The position numbers were made by a program, and so were the translations under genes. Of a stretch of DNA of 64,000 nucleotides, positions 43,249 through 55,111 are shown piece by piece. The notes beneath the pieces are model-generated. The model did not search any database. It was not told the origin of the DNA and worked only from the letters and a program-made list of their open reading frames with translations. Positions within the stretch are counted from its first letter, which is position 1. The number at the start of each line of letters is the position of its first letter. Source of the DNA: Sarocladium kiliense (lineage: Eukaryota; Ascomycota; Sordariomycetes; Hypocreales; Sarocladiaceae); contig JAUZTG010000029.1 of the NCBI GenBank assembly GCA_030734395.1, positions 1,922,001 to 1,986,000 of the forward strand, written 5' to 3'.

Positions 43249-43677
43249 ATGGGTCAAAGCCTCTTCGAGAAGATCCAGGCCAAGCTCGAGCTCTTCCGCC
43301 TCGAGCAACGCTATACCCGCCGCCGTCATCGCCGCTCCACCTTCGTCTCCAACGCCATCTACGTTGACGGCGAGTACGTCTACCAAACCCCCAACTCGAC
43401 CGGTTCCTCTGCGGGCTCCTCCGACGTCCGCGTCGATGCCCTCCATGGCGAGAAGTTCTCTACTGTTCGTGCTCAGCCCATCCGCGCTCACACAATGGAC
43501 GACCTTCCCGAGAACTCTAGCGTCTCATCTGCTAGCGATGGCCCTGCTGCCATCCCTACCGCAGACCGCAAGCGATTGAACCGCTTCAGCTCCATGCCTG
43601 GCTTCGGTGGAACTTTCAACTCGAACAAGGAACTGCCCAGCATCAAGGAGAGCAGGAGGACGAGCTTCATTCGGTAA
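43249..43677 (+). CDS. Small conserved-looking fungal protein, function unknown
   Basis: Single-exon protein of 142 residues; I do not recognise a named family. It begins MGQSLFEKIQAKLELFRLEQRY, an amphipathic helix. A very basic patch (TRRRHRRSTF) follows, then a short ordered segment (VSNAIYVDGEYVYQTPN), then a Ser-rich disordered tail that includes RKRLNRFSSMPGFGG and ends in KESRRTSFIR. RRSTF and RRTSF are consensus basophilic-kinase sites. The frame is bounded by long pyrimidine-rich leader and trailer sequences, and codon use is C-ending as in the neighbouring genes, which supports a real gene. There are no membrane segments or Cys. A regulatory or scaffold role would be speculation. 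Confidence 0.7.
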   Translation: MGQSLFEKIQAKLELFRLEQRYTRRRHRRSTFVSNAIYVDGEYVYQTPNSTGSSAGSSDVRVDALHGEKFSTVRAQPIRAHTMDDLPENSSVSSASDGPAAIPTADRKRLNRFSSMPGFGGTFNSNKELPSIKESRRTSFIR

Positions 43678-45257
43678 ACGTTTGAAGTGTTCTACGAAAA
43701 CGCACGCATGGAGTCCCGGGCAGTACATCCTCTTTCCCTCGAAAGATGACTGCACGAAGCTGTACGATTTTTGCTTTCGGCTTATTGGCGTTGGTACCTC
43801 TTTTTGCTCTTCTTCATACACATGCACACCTTGCATCTTTGCCATCCCTTCGCGCTGGATACAGAAGGGACTTTTTCTCTTGGAAACGCGTCTCTCGTCA
43901 TGTCCGACGTAAAGTCCTGGAATGGCCGAGTCGCAGCTCTCTTATTTTCACCAGTATCTTATTCATGTTCGTCTTGCTGGTTTCGTTACATACATCAAAC
44001 GGCCTTTTCCTCATCGAAAACACTCGAGACGCAAGACCGGCAACGACGACCTTTTTGTCACGCAATTGACGGAAACGATTGGCACGACCTCCGAGACCTC
44101 CCCTCAATCAGGAGACGTATCGGCTGTTCGAATCATCAGCACCCGTCCTATTTTCACGTTACCACGACCATCAATTTCCTTTTCTGTCTCACACTGTTCT
44201 TTTTTCTACTTGTTGGTTGCAGGGGCAAGCCAGGCTGGCAGGCCTGACGGTTGGAAAACGCCCTGGAGGGAAGATGGAGGATAGCGGAAGAGGCAAAGCA
44301 GATGATTTCGCGTTTCATCTCATGCGACAAGAGAACGGAAAGGGCTCTCCTATAGAGTATCAAGACTCGATCACCTGTACATAATTGGTCATGAAGAACC
44401 CCCTCGAACAACCTAGACCACGTCTACAAAATACACAGGAACTACACGTCGCGCTCTGATACTGCCTCGGGTGACATCCAGGGTTCAACTTTGATCTCGA
44501 AACTCCAGCCATCCTCGCAACAAGTGAACATTTAGCATGTGGCAAATGCAAATCCCTTCTGACGTATGACAAGCAACCAAATCGCACCAGAAAACGCATG
44601 AGGTTAACTCATGTCTCAGACTTCCCACGCATAATTGAAACCCACACAGCGTTGTGCCCCTCCCCCTTCTGAGACTTTGTCCGCCACCACCACCACATAC
44701 GCGTAGCTCCAGGAACGCAGAAGCAACAGAGAGAATATGTCTTGCATAAGGTTTTCGATAGATCTGAGTCCCGCATTTCAAGTGCCGTGAAATGCTTGCC
44801 GTTTCGGCCCCTTAAGGCGAGACATAGCCGTGAGCTTTCAGCTGAGGCTCAGCTGAGACTAGCATCACATAGCGGGAGGAAGAACGCGTCAAGCAAGATG
44901 GCTCTTTGAAGAAGTAATGGATCTCATTTCAATTCAATTCGGTAAATTCGAATAAGTAAGACTGAGAGAAAACAATTAAACTCCAGATGGGGCAGGTCCC
45001 AAACGTTGCCCCTTGCGAATCATGATATATACGCGTGCTGTTCAATCTCCAGAACAGTCTTTTCCCCAAGAAACGCCTTAAAAAGACAAAGTTCGTCCAA
45101 AACGGACGAGAGCGTAGTTCAAAACGCCCTTATGACGCCCCATCGTCATGATTGTGTGATGCTTTCTCGACCGTCAGCGCCGGTGTTTAATGCAGTCTCA
45201 CAAAAGGAACGCAAAGGAGCGAACGAAGAGGCTCGACGGCTTCTTCACGAAACATGG
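43678..45257. other. 3' trailer and intergenic region before kinesin stop
   Basis: 1.6 kb with several T-rich, hydrophobic-looking short frames on the + strand between 43.7 and 44.4 kb. They start without support and most likely reflect a T-rich 3' untranslated region. No gene is assigned. Confidence 0.4.
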
Positions 45258-47483
45258 CTAGGCCACGAGGCCTCCATATGCCCTCTCAATGGCGCGGCCG
45301 CCCAGTCCGGGGATCGTCCTCAGCTGAGCCAGCGTCTCAATACGGCCTCCATCTTCCGCACCGATCAGCTCCATGTAGTCAACCAGGTCCTGAGCCTTCT
45401 TTGCTCCGAAACCGACAAGGCTCCTGATCTGGACAATATCGCGAGAGTTGACGATGTTGAGGAGTTGTTGCGCCTGTGGTGATGGCGGGCTATCGTCATC
45501 CGGTAGCAGAGTCTTGACGACGATCTTGGAGCGCGGTCGACGAGCAATCGGCTTCAGGAAGGCACCTTCTTCAACATCCGCCTCGCCTTCGGTGTAGCTT
45601 ACTTCGTCCTCCTCAGTCACGACCTTCCTCCGTCTCCGCTTCCGTTCAGACCGTGGTGAGCTGATCGACTCAATGCCGTTGCCATCGAGTTTCGCTCTTA
45701 ACCTCTCAATTTTGCTGAGCAGCTTCGCCTGTCCAGGGAAGTAGGGCAACGCTGACTCGTATGCCTCCAAGGCCGCAGCATCGTCGCCCCTCTCCTTGTG
45801 CTGCCGAGCAGCGAGCAACAGGCGTAGGCCATCTGCCTTTGCGTCATCACGCCAGTCATCGCTCTCTATCCTGCGTTCCAATGCCTCAAGACGCTTTTGC
45901 ACGGTCTTACTCAATGCATCAGCCTGGGGTTGTGGTTGCGGCGCTTCAGGAGCTTGTTTCTCTGCAGCTTCCCTGGCTGCAAGAATCTCGCTGACCTTCT
46001 TCTCCACCATAGCCTCGATCTGCTCGGCAGATACAGTCATGGACTTGGGCTTCAGCTTCGGCTGTGGTGACATGATCGCCGGCTTCGCAATCTTTGATGG
46101 GCGCTGAGGGTTCTCGTTCTCCGATGCACGCTTGTGCGTGCTTGTCCGGTGAGAGCTCGATCGTCTGACTTGCGTGGTGTTGGCAATGGGACGTGTTGCC
46201 GACGTCGCCTTCGGCTTGTCGGTGAATACGGCGAAAGCCTTGACCGGTCGGGTGACATCTACGGTTTTGGCCGCAATGTTGCCATTATGGACGTTGTGGG
46301 CATTAGGGTTGTTCGCCAATGGCCGCAGCGGCTGTCTCGCCACATTGTTGGTGCTTGCGCCCTGAGTGGCTTTGGCGACTTGCTTGAAGACGACCTCGTT
46401 CTCGATCTCCCGAACCTCAATACGCTTGGCACGTGAGCTGACGTTCAGACTGCTGAGGGTGTCGAGGTGGTAACTTCGCATCGGAGCAAGGTTCAGAATC
46501 ATGACTGTGATTCCGTTGTTTTGTCCGAGGGAGAGAATGCGTGTCATCTTGGACTCGCGGTAGGGAATCCGCTTATCGCCACGGGAGATGGCATCAATGC
46601 ACTGGCTGAGGACGAAGAGACTCTTGTTGATGGCAGCGGACTCCACTAGCCGTTCCTTGCCATTGTCCGTTCTGCGATTATCCTCTGATCCCGCCAGGTC
46701 AATAGCAGAAGCTGTACTCTCTCGAACCATGTCTCCTGTTGTTTGAGTGAGCTTCACACGCAAGACAGCATGGCTGCGGCTACTGTGGGCATTGAGCTTC
46801 GTCGCGGCAGTCACGCGGTTGTTGTTCGCCTCAATGTACATCTTCTCGAAGTCACGTAGATCCTCACATGCCCGCTCTGACAGCCCAGCAACTACAGTCT
46901 TGCCATTGGCCTCTGCCCTCAGTGGCAAACCCATGGCGGTGCGCTTCTCCGGCGGTTCCAGGAGATCAAACACCTTGTCGTTGTAGATCTCGTAGTAGGA
47001 GAGGGTGACCTGCACTGTGGTTTCGCCTCCGGTATCTTTCGTGATCTTCTTACCCCTGCGAAACACATTGCTGAGCAGCCGGGGAATCACCCCTCGGTCG
47101 GCCAGCTTGAGGCCACCACGCATAGTATGCGTTTTGCCCGTACCCGTGACGCCGTACGCGAAGATCGTAACATCGTAGCCCTGGAACAGTGCTTTCAGAT
47201 GAGGAGCAACTGGGAAGAAGGCATAGAGTTAGCAGATGAGGCAGAGGAACAATGAAGTTTGATCAATCGCACCCTCGGAAGTGAACAGGGTCTCCTGCGA
47301 TGTCTCCTGACCGTAAACGCCATTGAACGCGAAGGAGAATTCCTCAGCCTCGTTTCTGGGGTTGGGAATCTTGACTATCGTGTCTGGACGGCCAGGCTCT
47401 ACGCTATCCGGCTGGACAATGACGTCCTTGTCCTGCTCCTTCTCGAGCAACGGACGGATCCGGGCAACGACGCGGACCGACAT
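45258..47483 (-). CDS. Kinesin-10 (Kid/KIF22-like) motor with C-terminal HhH
   Basis: Exons 47273-47483 and 45258-47209 (63-nt intron) encode 720 residues. The motor is at the N-terminus: VRVVARIRPLL, the P-loop YGVTGTGKTHTM, switch I NAHSSRSHAVLRV, switch II AIDLAGSEDNR and the INKSLFVLSQCIDAI microtubule-binding helix. After a neck and a basic, Ser/Thr-rich linker comes a short predicted coiled coil (EQIEAMVEKKVSEILAAREAA). The last 70 residues form a helix-hairpin-helix pair (IVQIRSLVGFGAKKAQDLVDYM and LAQLRTIPGLGGRAIERAYGG). This HhH tail, also in animal KIF22/Kid, binds DNA and pushes chromosome arms during mitosis. The domain order makes kinesin-10 the best call. The intron donor (GTGCGA) is weak. 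An ACGCGT box lies 118 bases before the start. Confidence 0.9.
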
Positions 47484-47979
47484 GGTGGAGAGACGCCGGG
47501 AGGAAGACGGCGTCGAGATTGTGGCGCGTCAAGGCGAGGGAGGAGAGGAGGTCGAGGTCGAAGACGTGACGTCGAGGAGGATGCTAGCACGGCATGGACG
47601 ACGCGTGGAGATGCTAGTGAGGAGGAGGTGTAATAGTGATGGAGCGGTAATGGTGTGTGCAATTGAGTTCAGAAGATGAACCCTGCCCTGACCAGGATAC
47701 ACGCGGGTTGGTAGAGCTTGGATGTAATTAGGTCAAGGCGAGTCGAGGGATGGTGGTGGTATGTGCCTGGCCTAAGCTCCCTGTCTGTGGGTGGGTGTCT
47801 CTCTGTTTGGCAGTCCACCAACAAACCCCAGGGCGCGTTGTGGTTGGGCAGCCTGAGGCCCCCACTGCCAACCGGGCAACAAATTCCAAGCTTCGGCTTC
47901 TGTGAGCGCTTCAACCTCAACGCTCGGTATCGTGCGTCACTTCGGGTATTCCAATTGCCCGCCACCACAATCGCACACA
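47484..47979. promoter_or_regulatory. Divergent promoter, kinesin-10 / AIM24
   Basis: 496 bases between divergent starts. The half next to the kinesin is purine-rich on the + strand (GAGGAGGTCG-type runs at 47.5-47.6 kb) and includes ACGCGT at 47601-47606. Confidence 0.45.
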
Positions 47980-49241
47980 ATGCGAGGACATTCGCCCTTG
48001 GTTAGGTCTGCACATGGCCTGCGTCTGCGCAAGCCGGTAGCATTTCTGCCCTATGTCTGTCGCCAATGCAGGGCCATCCAGATCAGTGCCACCCCCACGA
48101 CAGATGCTTCAAGAGTTGGCGGGGATGCATTCGGACCACCTGACGGAACGCGGGACATGGCCGGTACGACTCTATCACTGATTGAGAGTGTGTTTACATG
48201 GACTGACTAGGTAGCAGATGCCCGATTCGAGGTGCTCGGCTCGCCGTACTCGATGCTGTCAGTGACGTTGTCCGCATCCCAGAAGCTTTATACCAGAAGA
48301 GGTACCCTTGTTGGTGTCGCGGGCAAGCCTGAGAATGTACGTTAATGGAAGACACCATGAGATAGATATAATGCTAACTTGACAAGGCGCAATCCACTCT
48401 CTCTCTCCTCAATCCTCTCTCCCGAGCTCCCTTCGGCGTCCCTTTCCTATATCAACGACTCTCCGCTACCACACCTATCACAGCCCTCATCTCGACCAAG
48501 ACTCCGACGACGACGTTCTCGATCCTCCACCTCGATGGCACGACCGACTGGATGGTCGCATCACGAAATGCTCTGCTAGCATGGACGGGCCATACCCTAT
48601 CGGTCTCTTCTCGACTGCAGACCAGGTTATCCCTCGCCCACTGGGGCAGCACGTTCCTCACAGGCCGTGGTGTCGCAGCACTCTCAGCACCGGGTCAGGT
48701 CTATCAGCTGAGCCTGGCTGAAGGAGAAGAGTTTGTGGCTCACCCTGGCAGCGTTGTGGCCTACGCAGTTTCCCGCAATGCCCCGCAGCCGTTCCGTTTC
48801 AAGAGCTCGAGTTTGCGCCTCCAGGTCCCCTCGCTCACAGGCTGGATCCCCGAGACGAACTTCATGAAGGCGATGCGAGAGACGGACACATACAAGTTCC
48901 TGGCGCGACTAATTTACAGCCTGCGGACGACGACCCGACGGACTATCTGGGGTGATAGGCTATTCTTGCAGTTTAAGGGCCCAACCACCCTCCTATTGTC
49001 AAGCCGAGGCGTGCGTGTGGCAGACAGCCTGACGGCGGACCAGGTCAACGAAATCGCCGACGCGCCGGCAGGTGTGCTGCCTCGCGCCGTCGAGAAGGTA
49101 GCTGCGGGAGACAGTCAGCCTACCGTCCCAACTGAGGCGACGACTGAGCAAGCGGCGAGCGCAATCCACGTGGCGGCGGTGAGGAGAGACGGGAAAGTAA
49201 CGTTTGAAGATACGAAGGACTTGAAGGAGTTTGTGCGATAA
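47980..49241 (+). CDS. AIM24: AIM24 family mitochondrial protein
   Basis: Exons 47980-48163, 48215-48336 and 48387-49241 (introns 51 and 50 nt) encode 386 residues. The first exon encodes an Arg-rich, acid-free presequence (VRSAHGLRLRKPVAFLPYVCRQCR) that fits mitochondrial import. The Aim24 beta-sandwich domain begins at ARFEVLGSPYSMLSVTLS. It includes LYTRRGTLVGVAGKPEN, the VSSRLQTRLSLAHWGSTFLTGRGVAAL core, and EGEEFVAHPGSVVAYAV. In yeast Aim24 is an inner-membrane protein that supports the MICOS complex and respiratory-chain stability. The acceptor of intron 1 (TAGGTAG before CA) was chosen because it alone keeps frame. Confidence 0.9.
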
Positions 49242-50554
49242 AGAGGCTGGTCGCTGGCATCTTGCTACATTGATGGACGTCGACAACTGCAGGAGTTGTC
49301 AGTCTAGCTCAGGTACCGCCCGTGTACCAATCCCTGTAATACACAATTTCTTTCTTTGTCACCATAAACAGCAAAAGTCTAGAGCTTCCCGTGCAATGAA
49401 TGCCCATCTAACCTGGACGACATTAGCCTTGAACCAAGTTAGAGCCATGGACAATCGTCTCACATCTTGCTAGCGTTAGACTCCAGGCGCATCACGCAAC
49501 CACTCCTTGCCTTCCATCTCACGCAAGATGCTATAGCTCTGCCACCTCAGCTGGAGCTGTAGCTGTCATTCGGTGCTGGAGCTGACTACCGGATGTGGTG
49601 CCGCGGGGGTGCATGGTGGTTCGCGCATTCGCGCTTAACGCAAAAGGCCGAGCTCTCGCCCAGCCTTACATGTCGCCAAGTACAGGCATCTGCAGAACAA
49701 TAGAGACAAGCAAATCTCAATGATAATTAATCAGCCCTGCAGCAAGAGCCCCCCTTTTCCAGGATCTACAATTTTCCATATCAGGTCATTCGCTCTTTGA
49801 TCGTTCAACACGAAGTACGGTACTGCAGTGAGAAGCAGTCCCTCCTGATGTGTGATCTGTCAGCCCGGTCTATCGCCAACATTTTACTCGGAGATCCGAG
49901 AGATGAAAGAGGGGTGTGCCGTGTCCCATATTTCTCGACCTTGAACTGGACTCCAAGATTATCTGATGGGGCTTATGCTCCTCTCTCCGGAGACTTTTGT
50001 GCAAGGGCTTCTGATTAGTCGCGACGGCTAGACCCGAGATTGAGTCACGGTTCACCGAACGGAGGATCTCAACGTTAACCCCGGACGGCGGGCGTTGCGG
50101 ACGTCCGACGTGGTGTTTTCGGTGTTTATAGTTACTTTTGCACATTTCCGTTCTGTTGGTTGAGTGAGAAAGGAGATACATAAGGTAACCACTGCTTCTG
50201 TGGTGACTGTTGTGATTGCGGCAGCGAGGCTTATACTTACATCCTGGACTGCGCTCAAGAGGAACTTCTGAAATCCAGCGATTGACGAACAACTGCGACA
50301 TAACACATCTGGGTCTTTGCACTGGGCTTCTCTCCTATCCTCTCAACTTCCGAAGCCATCTAAACTGTCAGCCACGGCACCTGGCTGCAACAACCGCCGA
50401 ACACCTGCACCACGACGGATCCCCTACCGCAATCTCAATACACCACCATCACCAACCCCGGTCACAGCGATCTTTCCTTTCATTCACCTATCCTCATCCC
50501 AGCGAAAGCCCTCTCCTCTCACACAGCTCACAATCGTGAGTCCTTGCCGTCACA
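49242..50554. other. Intergenic region, AIM24 / MCT-type transporter
   Basis: 1.3 kb with no supported gene. The last 250 bases are C/T-rich leader of the transporter gene. Confidence 0.45.
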
Positions 50555-52178
50555 ATGGCAGCCTCAACGACAGGCGACACCGGCTCCGTCTCAACCGCCA
50601 CAATCGCCGATCAAGAGGCCAAGACCATTCCCGGACCTACACCGACCGCCAAGTCAGCCCCAGCTCCAGATGCCGACCTGGAGAAGAACAACCCGCAAAA
50701 TGTAGTCTCGGCAGAAGATGCTCCTATTGATGATGAGAAGAAGCCTGTGCAGGCTCCTCCGCTTGGTCCTCCCCCGGGAATGCGCCCTGAGGATTTCCCT
50801 GATGGAGGATTACAGGCTTGGCTTGTGGTGTTTGGAGGCTGGTGTGCGTTGTTTTGCACGTAAGTTGTTCTCGCTTCGTAACATTTCATAAGCTTTGATG
50901 AAAGAGACTAACTCATGATATTAGATTCGGTCTGATCAACTGCATCGGTGTCTTCCAGAAGTATTACGTTTCGGGCCCGTTGAGCAATCATGACGCTTCA
51001 GCCGTCAGCTGGATCACCTCAGTTCAGACTGTAAGTCCCTCTCTCACCCCAAGGCAGCCGAACAAGAAAAGATAAATACTGATAACTTGTATTCAGTTCA
51101 CAATGATCTTCTTTGGCACCATCTTCGGCCGCCTCTTCGACGCCTTCGGCCCCCGTTACCTACTCATCCTCGGCACCCTGACTTACATCTTCGGTCTCAT
51201 GATGGTTTCCCTCTCCCACACGTACTACCAATTTTTCCTCGCCCAAGCCATCGTCTCATCCGCTGGTTCCTCCGCCATCTTCTCCGCCTCAATGGCCTCG
51301 GTTGTATCTTGGTTCATGCGTCGCCGAGCTTTCGCCTTTGGAATCATGGTATCTGGCTCTTCGCTTGGAGGTGTTGTCCTGCCGATCATGATGGACAAAA
51401 TGATCCAGAGTGTGGGCTTCCCTTGGATGATGAGGACAATGGGATTCATCTTCTTGGTTCTGTTGGCGGTGGCCTGTTTTACTGTGAAGTCGAGGCTGCC
51501 ACCGAGGAAGCAGCCGTTCGTCTTCATGGAGTACGTCAGGGGTTTCAAGGACGCGAAGCTGGCTCTGACGGCTTTGTCTTTCTTTTTGTATGCCGTGGGC
51601 ATGTTCATTCCCTTCAACTACGTTCTCCTGCAGGCTGAGGCTGTGGGCATGTCCCCGGGACTCATCCCTTACCTCCTTGCTATCCTCAACGCTGCTAGGT
51701 GAGCAGAAATCCTGGCCTCATTCACTAACAGCAACTGACCGTGTACAGCATCTTCGGTCGTATCCTTCCTGGTCTTTTCGCTGACCACTACGGTCGATAC
51801 AACACCATGATCTTCGTCAATACCATCTCCGCCATTTTCGTCCTGGCCGTCTGGATCCCAGTCAAGAACACCGCCGGAATCATCGTCTTCGTCATCATCT
51901 TCGGCTTCTCCTCCGGTGGCTTCATCTCCCTCTCTGCACCCATCGTGGCCCAGATCACACCAGACCTTCGACAGGTTGGCACGAGACTCGGTGCGATCAT
52001 GGCCTGCCAAGCTGTTGGTGCCCTCATCGGTAGTCCCATTGGTGGCGCGATAGTCTCGGCTCAGGACGGCGATTACCTTGGGCTGCAGCTGTTCTGTGGT
52101 CTTGTTATGGCCCTCTCAGTGGTTGTGCTGCTGACTGTCAGGTGGTTGCAACAGGGTTTCAAGTTCACCAAGGTGTGA
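50555..52178 (+). CDS. MFS monocarboxylate transporter-like (MCT) protein
   Basis: Exons 50555-50859, 50925-51030, 51097-51698 and 51749-52178 (introns 65, 66, 50 nt) encode 480 residues. An 85-residue Pro/Asp-rich cytoplasmic N-terminus precedes the MCT signature DGGLQAWLVVFGGWCALF at helix I. About twelve membrane helices follow, with the family's FGRLFDAFGPRYLLILG loop after helix II and IFGRILPGLFADHYGRYNTM after helix VIII. Fungal relatives include yeast Mch proteins and the riboflavin transporter MCH5, and many have unknown substrates. The sequence gives no basis for choosing lactate, riboflavin or another monocarboxylate. It lies tail to tail with the phosphoketolase gene, 262 bases apart. 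Confidence 0.9.
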
Positions 52179-52440
52179 ACATTTGGAACGAGGGAAAGTG
52201 TGACATTGGTACAAAAGTTACGGCACATGAAGCACAACAGAAGCAAGAATTCATTCTAGATGATTGCGAAGTACACTCTCACATTGAAATAAGTCAATGG
52301 CATGGACTGGCAAAGTCTCAACTCACCACAATTATACATGGAAGGATCTTAGGACCTTAGTTTAGAAGAAATCATGATATCCCTTTCAAGTCGTAGCAAC
52401 AAAGTACCGTCCTTTCGGTGACAACTTGGGTTCCCCATCC

Positions 52441-55111
52441 CTACCTCGATGGCAACGCATCAGCAGGCTTCTCGTTCCTGTTGCTCGGCCATCTCCAACC
52501 GGAAAGCTTCGGTGGGTCCATGCCGGTCTCGAAGGCCTCATTCCTCGCGGCAATCTGCTCATCTAGGAGGCTTTGCCTAGCTGCAGAACCTCGGTTGTGG
52601 AGGTGGGGCATATGGTCAATTGCGTCCATAGCAAGGCTGAACCTGTCGGTTTGGTTCCGGATTGCCAACTCGAGGGGCGTGTCGATGTTGCCCTTCTCGG
52701 AATACCTATCACTAGTTAGTTTCTCTGTGCGAGAAATGAATCGCTGTACTACGTACCCGCGAACATGCAGATTCAAGGCACCAGGTCGCTTGTAAGTTAA
52801 GCGGTGAATCATCCAGGGGTAGCTGTGGAAGTTGAAGATGATAGGCTTGTCTGCCGTGAAGAGGCTGACCCATTGTTTATCATCCAGGCCATGAGGGTGT
52901 TGCGCCGGGCTGATCAGCTTAAAGAGATCAACGACGTTGACCACGCGAATCTTGAGTTCTGGGAAGTGACGCAAAAGGAGGTCGACCGCGGCTAACATCT
53001 CGTGCGTGCTGATGTCACCGCATGAGGCCATGACAACATCGGGTTCGCCTCCGGCATCGGTGCTGAAATGGGGCCACGAGCCAATACCCTTCGTGCAATG
53101 TGTAACAGCTTGCTCCATGGTCAGGTATTGCAAATGTTCCTGTTTGTCGGACACAACGGCGTTGACATAGTTCGTAGACTTCAGGCAGTGATCCATGACC
53201 GACAGGAGAGAGTTGCCATCCGGTGGCAGATAAATACGGACGACTTCTGGGCTCTGTGTAAGGTCAGCACGGAACGATTCTCCGCTTTCCACTGAAAGAG
53301 GTTGCTCACCTTATTGGCAAGAACATCAAGGAAGCCAGGGTCTTGGTGAGTGAAGCCATTGTGGTCTTGTCGCCAAACAACGCTGGTCAGGAGGATATTG
53401 AGCGAGGCTACCTTGACACGCCATTCCACCTCGAGACACTTCTCAATCCACTTGCAATGCTGCGAATCGTTAGTCCATGCAGAAAGTCTAGGCGAAGAAG
53501 GGGGTGTTCAAACCTGGTTCACCATGCTATCGACAACGTGAATGAAAGGCTCGTAGCTGGCAAAGAGTCCGTGACGACCAGACAGAACGTAGCCCTCCAG
53601 CCACCCCTCGCAGGTATGCTCTGAAAGCATCTCCATGACACGCCCTTCCATGGCTAGATTGCCGCCGTCGGCATCCTCTTCAAAGTATTCGCCCATCCAA
53701 ACCTTCTTGGCAACATCATAGACACCTCCAAGTTTGCTGAAGGATAACATTAGGGCCAACTCGGGTAATGTACCGGGGCGTAGTTCACTTACTTGCTCTC
53801 AGTCTCATCGGGACCAAAGAGACGGAAGTTGTGAGGGTTGTTCTTCATGACGTCTCGGAGCCAGACGCCCATGGTCTTCATACTGGCGTCCATCACGGCT
53901 GCGGGGTGATCAACCTCCACACCATACTGCCTAAAGTCGGGCAGCTTCAGAGGCTTCTTCAGAATACCTCCGTTAGCGACCGGGTTGGCTGACATCCTCC
54001 TGTTACCATCCGGGCACAGCTCTCGGAGGGCTGCGATCGGGGCACCGTTCTTGTCAAATAGTTTTTCGGGACCATAGCTGCGCATCCAGTTCTCGAGGAG
54101 CTTCAGGTGGTCCGGGTTCGTTGCCGGATCGGTGATGGGGACTTGGTGAGCACGCCAGAAACCTTCGAGGTACTTGTCGTCAACCTTACGAGGGGCGGTC
54201 CATCCTTTAGGCGAGCGAAGAATGATCATAGGCCAGCGAGGGCGGAAAGCCTTGCCACTGTCACGGGCCTTCTTCTGGTACCCTCTGATCTCTTCAATGC
54301 ACTTCTCCATGGTTGCAGCCATTGCCTGGTGCATTGAGTCGAGCTCGTCACCTTCGACGAAATAGGGTTGCCATCCGTAACCCAAGAACAGGTTCTCAAG
54401 CTCCTTGTGAGGGACTCGGGCTAAGATAGTCGGGTTGTTGATCTTGTAGCCGTTGAGATGCAGAACCGGCAAAACCGCACCATCTGTGATTGGGTTCAGG
54501 AACTTGTTGGAGTGCCAAGAGGTCGCCAATGGGCCCGTCTCTGCCTCGCCATCACCAACCATGGTGAGGGCAATCAGATCAGGGTGGTCGAAGACTGAGC
54601 CGAAGGCATGAGAAATTGAGTATCCCAGCTCACCACCCTCGTGGATCGAGCCTGGTGTCTCTGGGGTGGCATGAGATCCAATGCCGCCCGGGAATGAGAA
54701 GTACTTGAAAAACTTCTGCAAACCGTCAACATCTAGAGACTTGGCAGGGTATACCTCAGAGTAGACGCCCTCGAGGTAGGACTGCGAAAGAACTGCCGGA
54801 GCACCGTGGCCAGGACCAGAAACGAAGTAGGCGTCGAGATCGTACTTCTTGATGAGCCTGTTCATGTGCATGTAGGCGAAGATTTGGCCGGGCGCAGACC
54901 CAAAGTGACCTAGAAGTCGCTTCTTCAGGTGCTCCTTGCGTAGAGGCTCACGAAGCAGAGGATTGCCGAGTAGATAGATCATGCCAAGTGAAAGATAGCA
55001 GCTCGCGTTGAAGAAGTCATTGTACTTTGCAATTTCGTCTTTGGAGAGGGGCTCGCCCTTGATTGTTGAGCGGGCTGGGCCAAAGGGCCGGATTGATTCC
55101 TCCTCTGGCAT
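52441..55111 (-). CDS. Xylulose-5-P/fructose-6-P phosphoketolase
   Basis: Exons 53793-55111, 53514-53736, 53310-53459, 52757-53253 and 52441-52705 (introns 56, 54, 56, 51 nt) encode 817 residues. This thiamine-diphosphate enzyme splits xylulose-5-phosphate or fructose-6-phosphate with phosphate, giving acetyl-phosphate plus a triose or tetrose phosphate. Visible marks are SGPGHGAPAVLSQSYLEG, FSFPGGIGSHATPETPGSIHEGGELGYSISHAFG (substrate and cofactor contacts) and the ThDP motif GDGEAETGPLATSWHSNKF. Further marks are YEPFIHVVDSMVNQ, VWRQDHNGFTHQDPGF and FNFHSYPWMIHRLTY. The length is normal (about 800). In fungi it feeds a cytosolic shunt to acetate. The fourth intron is in frame without stops, but homologues read directly from VRG to YSEKGN, which supports its removal. 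Confidence 0.95.

Noticed and set aside
43731..44284. Hydrophobic frames after the 142-residue gene
   Set aside because: They arise from T-rich trailer DNA in several overlapping phases, and no single frame shows coding-type codon use or homology.
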